Shown: positions 11,985 to 24,995, counted from the first letter of the stretch. The stretch is DNA of 64,000 bases from Medicago truncatula (GCF_003473485.1 NC_053044.1:38010091-38074090), one strand, 5' to 3'. Made by a program: numbers and translations. The notes: generated by a model from the letters alone, not told the origin.

Positions 11985-12182
11985 TTTTTGGATTACCATA
12001 ATATTGGTACAAAGTTTCCACCGTCGTATAGCAGTGACTAGTCTCCGTCAGGGAACCTGTGGGACACGTAAAGTGGATTCTCCTCTCCTATAATTAGATT
12101 TTTTCATACGCATGAGTTAGGAATTGAACCCATAACCAGATGCGTAAGGGACACAAGTCCCTTACCACTTAGACCAATCTAT
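11985..12182 (-). mobile_element. tRNA-derived SINE
   Basis: On the minus strand the element begins near 12182 with an A-box-like TGGTCTAAGTGG (about 12165-12176). A B-box-like GGTTCAATTCC follows (about 12120-12131). Roughly 130 bp of tRNA-unrelated body comes next, ending in an A-rich tail near 11985. The head does not fold into a full tRNA cloverleaf by eye, so I call a SINE rather than a tRNA gene. Confidence 0.65.
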
Positions 12183-13559
12183 ATTGTTGGTTATTTGTCA
12201 AGTTTCTTACAAATTGAAATTACCCCCTTATCCATTAATTTTACCTAATTGTAACTTTATGAATTGTAAATTTATTAATCAAGTATTTGGATTAACTTAA
12301 TCTTATCCTTAAACCGAATATTGAGTTTTCAAAAAAAAAATATATATATTGTTAAATAGAACCTAAGTTTAAATCATGTTGAAACAATCGTTCCATCAAA
12401 TCATGTTATTTAGCTCCCGACTAAACTTAGGATAACCAAGGTCTCATCCCTTCGTAATGAGATGTTTAAAAATATCATCAGTGTATATGAATAATCAATC
12501 TCTTTATTGCTTTAATTTTTGTATCAATGTCTACTTTTCTTTGTAAATATATGGTTGTCACATAAATTATCATGTAAATGATTGTTCAAATAACACACTT
12601 CTCAGATGAAATGAAAAGAATGGTGCACCATTACAGAGACAGATATCGTATTTACTTTGAAGGCTGTGTCCAAATTGACGATTTAGTTTCCTTCCAGTCA
12701 TATTATTAAGGTAATAGAAAAGAGAAGAAGAAAAAAAGACGCAAATGATTACAATGATAAAAATGAGCTTTACCATGTTTTTGAGTATATAGTGCATACA
12801 TGTGTCTTGTAGGTGGTGCCTGCTCAGGATTCAGTAGGCACATTCACAACACCACCATAGTCAACCAATGCTTTTTATGATTAAAGATATAAAAAGTAAA
12901 AGAAAAGTGTATACATCCTTTAAACTCATTACTCCAAAGCCAAATTTAGTGCATGACATTGTTGATTAAAAAGAGAGTCAACAACAAGATCATTGTGTCT
13001 GATTAACCACCTATACAAAATCTAGATGGCATGATTAAACTGCTTTCAGTTTCACACACTACTCCAGCATGCAGTATATTTTAGATGAATATTGAAATCA
13101 TATATAAATTCTTCTGCAGAAAATAAATTTGTTACATTGTCTCAATGTGTGATATATCTATCTACAGTTGAAATATCAAGTTTGAATAAGCAATTCCTCA
13201 TTTAGTTGAAAAAAATTGTTAGTGTTGAACAATATATATACAAGTGAATAGACTCCTACGTTAAATTAAGAATTTGGATGAATATTTACAGTGTTCAAAC
13301 CACATGTGTGTTTGCTAATGTAATAATCCTTCGCTGTTTTAGGTTTTCATCGTATCACAAACATCTATTATGTACATTAAAGCTTTGAATGTGTAATGTC
13401 TTGTACGGCATATGGCACATTGGTTTTGTTTCATATGTTGTGTTCAACGCAATATTTTATTCCATACGGCATATATATGGTATTATTGATTAATGTAATT
13501 AATACACAGGAAAGATTGTAACCAAAACAGTAAGGAAGTAAAAGAAGAATCTGCAATTC
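12183..13559. other. Gene-free spacer
   Basis: AT-rich sequence. The phrase 'acggcatat' recurs at about 13410 and 13466. I see no coding exon and no clear transposon edge. Confidence 0.35.
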
Positions 13560-14260
13560 ATAAATCTAAAAATGTTACAAATTAGATACAGCAATAGATA
13601 GGCTTACATTCACCTGTTTACACTCACTTAACACAACTATTATTCAGATAATAATTAAAATCTACTCATCTGAAAATTAAGCCTAATATAGTAAAGGTAC
13701 AAAGTGCAGAAATAAATCTGAATGAAACATGAAACCATATGCATGCATGGCAGCATCACTAGCTGCATATATATAGCATATATGCATGGTTGCACACTCT
13801 TCAAATCAAAAACCAAATCAAGAAAAAGAGAGAGCAATTAATTAGTAAAGAAGAAATAATGAAAAATGATATAATTCGGACCAGGAATGCTTAATTCCCC
13901 ATGGATGGTTTCTAGGCCTTCCACTTCATAATTGGTGTGATTGCCTCAAGCTAGTTTATGGAAATTTTCAGCTCCCATATCAAACTAGGCAAGTACTGCA
14001 TGCTGCTGCTGATGATGATGATGAGAAAGATGAATATGTGAGTTGTGCAAAGTGAAGGTAGAGAAGATCCATGTTGAGATTGATATGAGAGTATATAGAA
14101 CAAGACATTCTTCAACTTTAACATAATCATGACTTATTAATTGTTTAACAATTAAAAGTACTATGAATAGAGACAGAGAAGAGAGAAAGAGGTACTCATA
14201 TAGATAGAGAGATTAATTTGTATATATATGAACATGTAACATGTAAGATATATAGGTATA
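13560..14260 (-). ncRNA. Candidate long non-coding RNA carrying a miR166-pairing site
   Basis: This transcript is inferred. The minus strand has a TATA-like TATTTATATA around 14258-14271, then CT-rich leader sequence. Upstream, at 14431-14453, there is a GA/CT tract common in plant promoters. Reading frames in the region are short: one of 30 codons starts with MDLLYLHF and is Ser-rich, another reads MKWKA. AT-rich sequence follows to about 13560. The key element is the bulged miR165/166 site at 13876-13900. Both transcript ends are guesses. Nothing here shows that the region is transcribed. Confidence 0.45.
13876..13900 (-). promoter_or_regulatory. Candidate endogenous target mimic site for miR165/166
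   Basis: The minus strand reads GGGGAATTAAG, then CATT, then CCTGGTCCGA. The canonical miR166 sequence is TCGGACCAGG followed by CTTCATTCCCC. The 3' ten bases of the site pair perfectly with miRNA positions 1-10. The 5' eleven bases pair with positions 11-21 except for one mismatch at position 14. The extra CATT bulges opposite the normal cleavage point between positions 10 and 11. This layout blocks slicing and sequesters the miRNA, as known for IPS1 and miR399. There is no star-like arm nearby on the plus strand, so it is not a MIR166 precursor. Confidence 0.65.
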
Positions 14261-15894
14261 TAAATAAATAAGTAACCAGGCACAATAAAAACAGAAAAGG
14301 CAGGGTTGTGATGCACGCATACTGTGTGTGGAGAGAAGCTGGCTAATCTTATATTCCCGCATGCAAAAAATTTCTCTTTAATACAGTGTGGGCACGTTTT
14401 CACAAAGATAAAAAGGCAAACAATGAAAGGGATATAGAGAGAGAGAGAGAGAATGAAAGGGTCTTGTGTTGGAGATCCAAGTAATTAAATAAGAAAATTT
14501 TTAGATGAACAATTTTGATTTTTGATCTACCATGAAACAATTCTTGAAAATCGTCTGAAATTCTAATGAAAACATTATAGTATTCTCGTCCTCACGAGAC
14601 GATGAATTAATCATTGTTAGTTGGCAAAAACAACGGAAAACGAATAAGTGTTGTTCAAAACTCGACTCAAATTTGTTTTTCTTGTTTTTATCGAATTAAC
14701 ACCGATCAGATCATCGTCTCAGCCACAAAAATTAAGAGGATCGTGGTCGTCAATCTTCATTAGAATTTTGATTGGTTTTTGAATACCATTCTATTTTAGG
14801 CCACTAGATAGTCCACATTAGAATTCACTAACTAAGTATTCTTTTTGTTGGCAACTTGTGTTAAAGGCTGCTCCCTGATCTCCGAATAGGTGTTTGTCTT
14901 TTTTGGCTTTTCTTTTCCTTTATCTTTTGGTCGGTTTGTGTCAAAAAAGTATTATAATTTTTTGGAACACTTTGCTTGTAAGTGCTTGCTGTAGCATGCA
15001 TGTGGGTTTTGTCTGAAACTTAATAAACAAAATATATAAATTTTTACACATACATAGTGATCTGAATCTTGATCTGATCTGATCTTCACCAACCTACTTT
15101 GTATGTAGAGAATAGGTGGTGTATGCTTTGTGGGGGAGAATGATGCCTCCCCACATGTCAGTGATACTGATACCTCTCCCATGTATACTTGTAAAATACA
15201 AAGGATGAAAAAAGAAAGTCCTTGCACATGGAACATTTTTTAAGGATAATGTTGTAGTTAAATAATTGTATTAAGAATTAATGACATGAGCCAGCCAAGT
15301 CAGACAATTATATAGTATGCTTTAATTTGGTGATCCGTATATTAGTTTAGGATCTTGTTGCATACTGAATTAAAGAATGTTCTTTTTGAATTAAGAATGA
15401 CAATGGAATATTAATGTATCAAAAAAGAAAAAGTGAAAGCTTGTATGTAAGTGGAATCTTGATTAATATATGGATCTTCATGTGCCATAATGAATACTTT
15501 GGATTCTGATTATTAGAATCCATCAATTCAGGTAGAATATGATCGCGATTCAACTAAAGGCATCAACTTTAGGAATTTCTAGCTAGCAAAGGTAGATAGG
15601 GAGGCCAGACCTTTTTTACCGGAGAAATTAATGAAAATGTGTTCAACATAATGAAGTATCTCTACCATAATTTATAAAGTAGTTGGAGATGTAGTCGTCT
15701 TAACAAGAGCGGAAGCAACCTCATTTGTTTGTCTTATAATACACTTACACTAGAGACTAAAAAAATTGAAAACTAAAGCTCTGCAATGATGTTTGATATT
15801 TCCAAACTTTGAAATCGCTTGAGGCCAAACCTTGTTAAACAGCTTTTTTTTTACAGAAAAACCTTGTCAAACAACTTGATGTACATCTTTTAAT

Positions 15895-15926
<32 letters not shown>

Positions 15927-17232
15927 TAAAAAAAAATACATCTTTTGATAGAATGAGCAACTTGATGTACTAAAAAAAATGATTTTAATTTTAGATCTAA
16001 TTTTTTACCATATTTTAGTTGTGAAGTATCACTAATTTCATTAGTTGAATCTTCTCTTTTTCAAATGTATGTTTGTCATCTACAATGCTCAAACTCTTCA
16101 AAAGATCTCAACTCAATTATAAGACCAACTAAATGAGGCCAGGGTATTAAATCTATAAAGTTAGACAATTAAATTAGGACATTTACAATAAACCTTTTAA
16201 GCTGGATTGGAACCTCTGCAGAAGATCTAAAAATATTTTTATTTTTATTTAATGTTTTAGAATCATATAATCATTGTATTCAGCTTACATTTATTTTAGC
16301 AAAACAAGGATTATGCCATCATCTTCTTCTCTCTAGTCCTAGCCAACCACTACACCTTGTTCAGGTCCCGGGTGTCATTTTCATGGGAACGGGTTATCAT
16401 ATCAAAACTTGGCGTGAAAGGCAAAATACAATCTTGAGGCTCCAAATCCAAATTGAAATCCAATAGTGGCTAGGACCAACCACAGAAATGTGGTTCCCTT
16501 TTACCTTTTTGATTAGCAAGAGAAGCCAAGTCATGCAACGTTTTCAAAAGAGCATTTAAGCAGTCATTTTAACCTCCGTTGAAATTTTACTGTTTGGATC
16601 TGATTAATTCAATTAACAACATCATCACAAATCATTTTCAATATCCAGACCAATGAGGAAAGTAAGGAAAGCTTTCGCCAAACTACTAAAAAATTATATC
16701 ATAATTTACAACAAATTTTTGTACTTGTAATGCCAGCTGCCATATAATTTGAAATTCACATTGGTTTCAATATTGACTTCTTGCCCCTCTTGAATAAAAG
16801 CTAGTTATAACCATAATGCTAAATTTGTGATTACTGGTGGCCTATTCTCTGGTTTATAATGAACCCCATGCATCACCTTCATCAATTCAAGTGCTTTACT
16901 GGCAATATGGAATCCAATACATGACCGTCTATACTAATAAAGTATGCAAGTCCTGTTAATACAGATCACCAATTCTGTGAAAATAAGTCCAAGACTCCAT
17001 GACACTGATCCCATGATTGAGCCTAAACTCGTTTAAGATGCTAAGGTGAACAGTTTTATGACCCAACTTAATCTCCCTGAGATCAAGTGAGTTAGTATTG
17101 CTAGCTCCTAGTAACTGTGTATAATAAATACTAGTGTATCACTGCTACATCAATTTATAGCACTAAAATGAAGTGGAAGTAAGCGGTACACTTTTAATTG
17201 AACAACTATTAATTGGAACCTTCGCTTACATA
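14261..17232. other. Gene-free 3-kb stretch
   Basis: Contains a CT/GA tract (14431-14453), a small hairpin around 'gtgggggag' near 15130, an A-rich run at 15901-15936 and otherwise AT-rich DNA. Around 16.3-16.5 kb the base composition is more even, but I find no open exon with splice sites. Confidence 0.35.
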
Positions 17233-20200
17233 TTAGTCAGGAAGCTCAGAACGCTCCCTCTTTGCTGTATCTATCATTGTACATAAGAACTTGATAGGGT
17301 TGCAATCAAAAGGATTTGCAAGTGCAGCATGTGCCAAAAACGGAAGCTTTCTGAGAGACCTTCCACTCATTCCCTGTGGACACGACACAGATCAAACACG
17401 ACAGTTATTGAGATATAATGGTCGACCTAAAGATTGTGAGGTTAAAGATCAAGAAGTGTTATCTTTTTTTCCTACCTCGCATGCCTCTGCAGTTTCAACT
17501 AGTTTCTTGCACAGTTGCATGAATGTAGTAGCTTCATGAAAATCTGGTGCGTTCATTCTCTGTTTTGCACTAGCGTAATTTGGCAGCATGATATTCTTAC
17601 AATCCTAACCAAGTCAGCATGATTATCCATTAGATTAACAAACTAAAATATCTGAATCCAAATAAAGATTAGATTATTAATGCCTTTCGTTTTCAAAAAA
17701 GATTCCGGGAGAAGATTGAGACCTATCTGTACCTCAAAATTAGTTAATATCCCTGTACGCATAAGTTCCTGCACACAAGACCTTAATATTTCATACCGGG
17801 CTTGAAGAGTTGGTGGGCCAACATATGCTTTGATATCAGCTCGATCAACAAAAGCAATATCTGCATGAAATTGATAAAATTGTATGATCTGTGAAATTAC
17901 ATTTCAAATGAAATTTATTGGGGAAGTGGATCATGAAGAAACTATTTTAGGAAGACATTGGAGTGATGTTCCTAACTAGTGGAGAAAGGTTTTTCTTGTG
18001 ATGTGTTTTAGGTTAAAGTGAGGTTAATTCCAGATACAGGCATATTATTGTTTTAGACTTTAGTCTGATGCTGGCAACAGAAGTCCGTGCTTAATATTTT
18101 AGCAATTTGACTTTCATTCAGTGCATTCCCTTTTTTTACGGTCAGTGGGTCACAAAATCCTCATTAAGGGAAGCTAGATCTTTAGTTCTCAAATAAAAAT
18201 TAGACTGATGTATAATGACAGACAGATCTAACTATCAATATCATCATATTTATAGAACAGAACAGGAGATAACTTACAAGGACATAAGCTGCAAAATTGA
18301 ATGATGAGAAAGTGTGATATAGGCTTACCGATAGCAGCAGTGATGTTGGATGTTGTTAGAATTATAACATTTGGAGATGATTTTAACTTATCCATCTGAG
18401 TTAATAATGCATTGACAACCTGAAATTGAATATTCAGATTGAACCCATATTATAACAGACACCCATAAAGAAGTCATTACTTCTGAACTACATTTTTACA
18501 TGTTTGTGACTATGTGTAACGATCTATCGCATTTTCAGAAAATCGTGTGGAGGGCAGGGAGTTTACCCGAATAGAATCAGAAGGTTCAGAACCAGACAAA
18601 GCAGCTTTTCTGGCAGCAGCAAGACTTTCGACTTCATCTGCAGGATCGCAAACATATATATCTAAGCAGATATATAAAAATATACACATGCAGTAAGTTG
18701 ATTTTTCTTCAATTATGCCTCACCGATCAAAACAAATACCAGATTGCCTTCTTCCTCTACCATTTCTTGAATCTTTTGGAAAAGTTTTGCTACCTAGAAA
18801 ATAAAGAAACGCCATTACGCATTGGACACAACAAAACTACAAACTTGGTTTGTGTATAGTATATTGCTTTGTTACAGTTAGCAATTTCACCAATTGACTT
18901 ATCTCCGCGATTCAACACTTCTTAAATTCCAAAATGGATAGTTAAATGATACTAAGAGATTCTTGGATTATAGTTAAGGGAAATAACATAGTTTATGACT
19001 AACGACTCCAAATGGCCATCTAAATGATACACGTAATTTACTAATTAATCATACATTATTTTTCACACACACACATGCCCATCTCAATGCCCATTTGGTA
19101 TACTTTTTTCTTTCATTATTTTTTGTTGAAATATGTGATAAAACATAGGTTAAGCATCTCAATGAACTAATATTAATTACAAACTGCTGACTGCCAAATC
19201 ACCCATGCCCTAAAATGTTTCATCCTCTTGTTAGTTGGTAAATGGTAATTATAAACTAAGTCGACCTCCCAGCATAATAATGCTCTAAGAATGTGTTTTC
19301 AAGCATAAAGTTGGTAATTCTAATCCATCGTATAAAGGTAGAATGGGCATATGAGCAACCTTAACCAATCCTAATGGTTAAAGATCTGCATCACTACCCA
19401 AACTCAAAAGTCATGCCCAAACCATAGGGATAAACAGAAATTTCATATCTCCTGGATGCAATTCTAACTACCAAACAGTGGGTTTTCCTAGCTATTGAGT
19501 CAATTCAATCCTTTGATCAAGCTTGATATCAATTTGAAAGCGACAAGGGTAAGTACATAAGTTCTATCCCCCCAGCCCACATAACATGAAGGAAATTTGA
19601 TTGCCAAGATCACCAATATAATAAACATTGAAGCTAATAAGTAATAAAAGTGTGAATTACAAAAGGCCAATAAGAAATTTACAAAAATGACATAAACCTA
19701 AAGTAAAGGCATACATGCATACCAGCTTTCCGCTTTCGGAGAACCATTTACTGAACAAAGAATGTGCATTCACTTCAACAAGCTGAGCCTGTGGGAATCT
19801 GAGTGGGAAAAAATGGTAGGTAAATTTGTACTCCCTTCATTTACTTGTTTTCAATGATAAATATGATTAAGAGTATAAATAATAGATCAATTTACCTTGA
19901 ATTGAATCGAATTGACAGTTTCTGAGCTAATGCTTTACATAAAGACGTCTTTCCAGTCCCAGGGGGTCCATGCAAAAGAATTATGCTGCAAATAATGACA
20001 AATCCTAAAATTATCAAGATATGCGAATAGGTAAATCATCTCATCTCACTCATGCTCACTCATGTTCGACTATCATTTTATATAAATGCATAATATATGT
20101 AAAGATACAATGTTTTTCAGGAACATATAATCATCAGTAAGTTGTGGTCACAACATATAAGGCAATACAAAAATAAATACATATCTCTAGTACTCACCGG

Positions 20201-22133
20201 TTCCATGAAACAAGGAATGGGTCAACTGCCTTTTCAGTGAAGAGCAAAGCACTCGCTGCATACCGTAGCAACCTTTGCTTTAGACCAGATTCATATATTA
20301 GGCTGCAAAAGCAATGGAAAATAGTGCAGGATAAATTAATTAAAATTTTATCAAGAAAACTATAGTTGAGGGAAAGTCACAAACTACAAAGAAGTAAGAA
20401 CCTTTCCCACATGCCATCAAATTCTTTTGCAGGAAGAATCCATTCATTGAAGCTAGAAGACTGGCCATCAGAGCTGATATCCTCACACGGTCCTTCTTCG
20501 CTAAGCTGTCAAAGCAAAATACAAACAATATTCACAAAGCTCTGAACCACATTAACAGAACAAAGAGATTCTAGACTAAGCAAAGTACAATTAGAGGGAA
20601 TGTGATATTGATGCATAATGGAACATTGCATGTTACAGCATTAACATATTGTAATATCATATTATCTTCTTTTTTTTCCTTTGTTTGCTATATGCATGTT
20701 TCTATTATATCAACTTTTGTTACTTTCTCTTTTCGGTTAGAAACCATTCTAGAAGTTGTGGGTCAGCCAGCACCTTCTACCATGAGCTGATTACAGATTC
20801 TGCTTATATGTCGTTGTAATGGGGAAGTTTATTATGGGTTTTATCAACCGATTGAAGCTTATCACCTTTTGGATTTAAAAACACAAAGGAAAAACCATAG
20901 GACCATATATGTTCATTGAATATATTAGTCAAGCAAAGATATGACAACTTAGGAGAACTAAGACTGCAACATAATACATTGTCAATGAAATAAAATCAAC
21001 ACTAATCAGTATCACCTGAAAGACATGTACAACAGGCTTGACTTGCCAGAACAAAAGAACGTTATCATTCTGCATCCCTTCACCTATACAAAAAAGAAAA
21101 GTAACTAGCATCAGAATGCGGCAATGGATCAATCTATATGTGTCTAGGGAATGCAATTATGTTATTCTTGTATTTTGAACACTACCTATCTTCCATTTTG
21201 ACATACTAATTGCTAAATCGCTCAATTCAACTCATATAACTCGGCCATTGTTTGGTTACGCAACAGGATTTCCACATTTAGTCAAAATCACGCAAAAAAT
21301 TCTCATTTAAAGTGAAACTACAATTACTAGCTTCTCGATTTCACGACAAAAGGGTGTCTAGACGTGCGGCAGCCATGAGCAAACGTAAAATCAAACACAC
21401 ATAAGACAGTCTTAATGGAATTTTAGATTGGCGAAAATAAAAATGATACTTTAAAAATCAAATCATTGAGTTCCATATCTTGCCACTCCATAATGATAGC
21501 AATAAAATCAACAGTTAACCACCATAGAGACAATTGAAAATAAATAAACAAAAGATAGAGACCTGTATCACAAACGCAAATTCTTTGCACATTATCTGCA
21601 AGAAAGGGTTCGTCAAGGGGAACAGGAATCGGTCCACCATTATAGCTCAAACTCCTCTTTTCAAGCATCCTAAAAAAGCAGTTGAATTATCATAAATACA
21701 CCAAGCAACACAGAACCCGATAGAATAATTAAAATTAGTTGAATTAAAGTCCCGAATTACCCTCACACAAAACTAAAACCACAAAGAAAAATAATTTGTA
21801 TAAACCCTAGAAACTATAAGAAAATAAAATGAAGAGAAATAGATTATTACCCCTCAACGGCGGAACGAACATCGTGAATGGAAGCTGTGCTGGAAGGTTT
21901 TAAGCAAACCTCGACTATAATAAGCAAAATGAAACGAAAATTAGTTGAAAAAATTGGAATAGGAAGATAAGATTAGAGAGAGTGGAAGTACCAGGGACGA
22001 GAATTTTATCCTCCGGTGGAAGAGGAGGAGGGGGAGATGGTGGTAGAGGTGAACGTTGGGAAGCTACGGCGCCGTTTTGGTCGGTCGTAGGGTTTTGCTC
22101 CGTCTCCATTGGACTAGGAGAACTACTACTCAT
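17233..22133 (-). CDS. PCH2: PCH2/TRIP13-family AAA+ ATPase
   Basis: Homologue of pachytene checkpoint protein 2 (animal TRIP13). This hexameric AAA+ ATPase unfolds HORMA-domain proteins (meiotic ASY1/Hop1, and Mad2) with p31comet, controlling chromosome-axis remodelling and crossovers. Fourteen GT-AG exons: 22133-21992, 21914-21851, 21669-21563, 21083-21016, 20505-20402, 20302-20198, 19985-19896, 19798-19723, 18793-18724, 18637-18567, 18419-18329, 17860-17733, 17604-17476 and 17373-17233. Phases close and give 461 residues, close to the plant family length. Residues 1-45 are a Pro/Ser-rich tail. The N-terminal domain spans about 48-160 and includes the typical [14 protein letters not shown]. 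Walker A is GPPGTGKT at 203-210 and Walker B is LVFVLIDE at 270-277. The sensor region ILTTSNIT follows, then [14 protein letters not shown]. All catalytic motifs are present. A second in-frame Met at residue 9 is an alternative start. A fold-back repeat begins about 210 bp upstream. Confidence 0.96.
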
Positions 22134-22343
22134 TTTGATGCAACTGGGTGGGTCTCTGAGAACGAAGGGGGTAAGAAAAGTGGAAAATTGATTTGAATGA
22201 GGGTTTTCTTTTAATTTCGGCGGGAAATCAAAATCACAATGCCCATCATTTGACTTATACTGCTAGTTGTACTTTCCGCAATCTGCTTTTTTTTTATCCC
22301 ACAAGTGCATTTGAATAAGAGAATTGCCGTTGACACATTACCT

Positions 22344-23477
22344 TTGGCTGAGAAATATTAGTAATTTACCTAAATGTTCTTCGGCAGTTAACTGCTGAAT
22401 TATGAAACCGGCTGCAGTTAACTGCCGAGGAAAAGTTCGGCAGTAAACTACCGAGGAAAACTGAAAATTTCTGCAGTTAACTGCCGAGGAAACCTCAAAT
22501 CTGTTTTTTTTTTTTTTTGACAAAAACCATAAATATTCTTTGAGAATATTCCGCGGTCTTTATCATTTTTGATTGATTTTTCTTAATAATTCGTTTTTAA
22601 TTTTATTGATTTGCCTTCCTTATTTATTTTAATTGTATTACTCCTTTGATCTTCTTTTTTTTTGTTATAACTGCTTTGATCTTCAACAATAGTAAATATT
22701 TTATTTCCAAAGAACTTTCACGGAATTTTATTCTTTTATTTCCTTTTTACGGAAATATTCACAATTATTTTAATTGTATTACTCATTTGATCTTCTTCTT
22801 TTTTTGCCTATTTTATTTCCAAAGAACTTTCACGGAATTTTCTTCTTTTATTTCCTTTTTCTTTGTTTTAGGCTTAACATTTAAGTCCTCAAAAAACATT
22901 TCAATAAGTGTAAAAATTAAGTATTTGAATATTGTTTTGCAAATTACTTAAATAAATAAAAAAATCTTTGTACACAATTATTTTAATGTAGAAAATATAA
23001 CAACATATTATACCTTAAAAAAAATCGTTGTGCACAATTATTTTAACAATTTTTTTATTATTATTTGTATTTAAGTAATGTGCAAAACAATATTCAAATG
23101 CTTAGTTTTTACACTGATTTAAATGTTATTCTTATTAAGATATATACGCATAAGTATAATACTCCAATTGTTTGAAACGTACCAAAATAATGAGTGAAAC
23201 ATTCAAAATCAATAAATATTATTAAAGACAATTTATGATTTTTGTCAAAAAAAAAAAACAAAGGGTTTGTTATTAATGACAATTTATGGATTTTGTCAAA
23301 AAAAAAAAAAAAACAAGTTTGAGGTTTCCTCGGTAGTTAACTGCCGAAGTTTTTCAGTTTTCCTCGGTAGTTTACTGCCGAAGTTTTCCTCGGCAGTTAA
23401 CTGCAGCCGTATTTCTAAAACTTCGGCAGTTAACTGCCGAGGGACATTTGAGTAATTTACTCATGTGGCACAGCCAA
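22344..23477. mobile_element. Large fold-back element with repeated GTTAAC palindromes
   Basis: Inverted arms at about 22344-22530 and 23230-23477 match in reverse complement. Each arm carries four copies of a roughly 20-bp palindrome built on CGGCAGTTAACTGCCG, eight in all (for example near 22379, 22415, 22436, 22472 and 23330, 23362, 23386, 23425). A poly(T)/poly(A) run with 'gacaaaa' follows on the inner side of each arm. Further in is a second inverted pair (about 22905-22955 and 23075-23125). A direct duplication lies near 22630-22740 and 22765-22865. There is no transposase. The superfamily and any target duplication are unclear. Confidence 0.75.
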
Positions 23478-23559
23478 ACCAAATGTGGGAACAACAATTC
23501 TCTATGAATAATTGAATTATCGTTGAATTAATGTGATTATGAGAAAGTCTCTATGAAAG

Positions 23560-24420
23560 TATATCACCAATTTCAATTTGTCTTTACCGTGGGACCAAGG
23601 TTGAGACTATTCTTCATGTGATTAGAGGCTGTACTTATACAACTTAGTTATGGAAGACTTGTACTTTTTGATTGTATAATTGACTTTTTTTTTTCATTTG
23701 ATCGTAGGAATTGGGTTTTTTCCAACCTCAACAAGCATTGGAACATAGAGCCAAGACAACTTACTATTTGTTGGTATTTATGTAAGTGGCGGAATAAAAT
23801 AGTCTTTGAGAAAAAATTTCAAAGATAAGATAATTATAAGTATCACTCAAAAGTTTATTAGTAATATTGAAGATTTTACTCGTAATGATTTTTAGATGGA
23901 TACTTGGCACACCGAAACAATTTATATTGATTGGAAATGTCTCAAGGAGGATGGGTCAAACTCAATTGTGATGGGGCGTGTAAAGAAAATGGAGATCATT
24001 CGGGTTGTGAGTGTCTGCTTTAGGATGCTAATGGCAAATGGATCAAAGGTTTTGTCTGCAAGATTGGTGTTTGTGATGTTCTTCATGCAGAGATGTGTGG
24101 TATGTACCTTGGTCTAGAGTTTGCTTGGAGGGACGACATTTCTCTGTAAAGTTGTTTATTGAGATGGTGACAAATAATAGCAAAATGAATGGGACAACCA
24201 TGTGCTCATTCAACTCAAAATATATTGAATCATAATTGGCGCATTTAGGTTAATCACACTTGAAGAGAAAACAACAGAAGTGTTGATCGTCTAGCCAACT
24301 TCAACGTTACCATGGATTCTTGGAATTTTATTCTTTTGGATACCTCTTCTAGTGAGCTCAATAATATCCTCTTTGATGACATATCTGGGCTATTGTGCCT
24401 AAAAATGTACTTTTAATTGT
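23560..24420 (+). mobile_element. LINE fossil: zf-RVT and RNase H end of ORF2
   Basis: A degenerate zinc-finger region typical of plant LINE ORF2 (around 'ggttgagactattcttcatgtg') is followed by an RNase H-like domain. That domain carries WVKLNCDGACKENG near 23950-23990 and HAEMCGMYLGLEFAW further on. The frame is interrupted by several stops and at least one frameshift. The reverse transcriptase and endonuclease are absent, so this is a 5'-truncated, inactive copy. Confidence 0.75.
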
Positions 24421-24716
24421 TTTATTTTCTCTTTTGGGCTTCGACCATCTCTTGCACATGATAAGAGTATTTTAGTAAAGTTATTATTCCCCCTTTTACA
24501 TTTATACAATTTTATTAATTATTAATTTGTTCATTAGTTAACTAGGTCATTTAAATGATAAAATGGATAGAGTATTTTAGTCTAGAATTTCTCTAATTAC
24601 ATAATTTTGGTAAATAAAGTTATATTTAATTTAACGCAAACTAAAAATATTGAGAACCCGTTTTTTTATATTTTGGGTATTTTTTTTATTCAATTTTTTG
24701 TTTATAAACGTAACGA

Positions 24717-24846
24717 TAGATGCCACTCAAAGTTCACACAAGAGAAAGAAAAAAAATTGGTTTGAACTTATGTTATTTACTTAGATGCCACTCAAAGTTC
24801 ACACAAGAGAAAGAAAAAAAATTGGTTTGAACTTATGTTATTTACT
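24717..24846 (+). repeat. Perfect 65-bp tandem duplication
   Basis: Two identical adjacent copies, 24717-24781 and 24782-24846, each starting tagatgccactcaaagttc. Complete identity, including an eight-A run, suggests a very recent duplication. Confidence 0.95.
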
Positions 24847-24972
24847 AACTATTTTGTCATTACCAATCAAACTAAGTTCTATAAACTACTTATTCAATTT
24901 TAAGTACTGAATTAAAAATTAAAGAAATGACATATGATCTATAATTAAGTTGGAAAAATGTTAAGGGTCGTT

Positions 24973-24995
24973 TATATATATATATATATATATAT
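24973..24995. repeat. (TA)n microsatellite
   Basis: Uninterrupted alternating TA of 23 bp. Confidence 0.9.

Noticed and set aside
12119-12182. tRNA gene on the minus strand
   Set aside because: A- and B-box-like words are present, but the acceptor and other stems do not form; it is the head of a SINE.
13876-13900. Plus strand resembling mature miR166, so a MIR166 gene
   Set aside because: The plus strand has four extra bases in the middle, and no complementary star arm is visible within about 150 bp on either side. The minus-strand mimic reading fits better.
15125-15160. Short GC-rich hairpin as a terminator or miRNA
   Set aside because: The stem is only 7-8 bp and the flanks do not extend it; a chance structure.
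22338-22523. 61-codon minus-strand frame as a gene near PCH2
   Set aside because: It is read through the palindromic repeats of the fold-back element.
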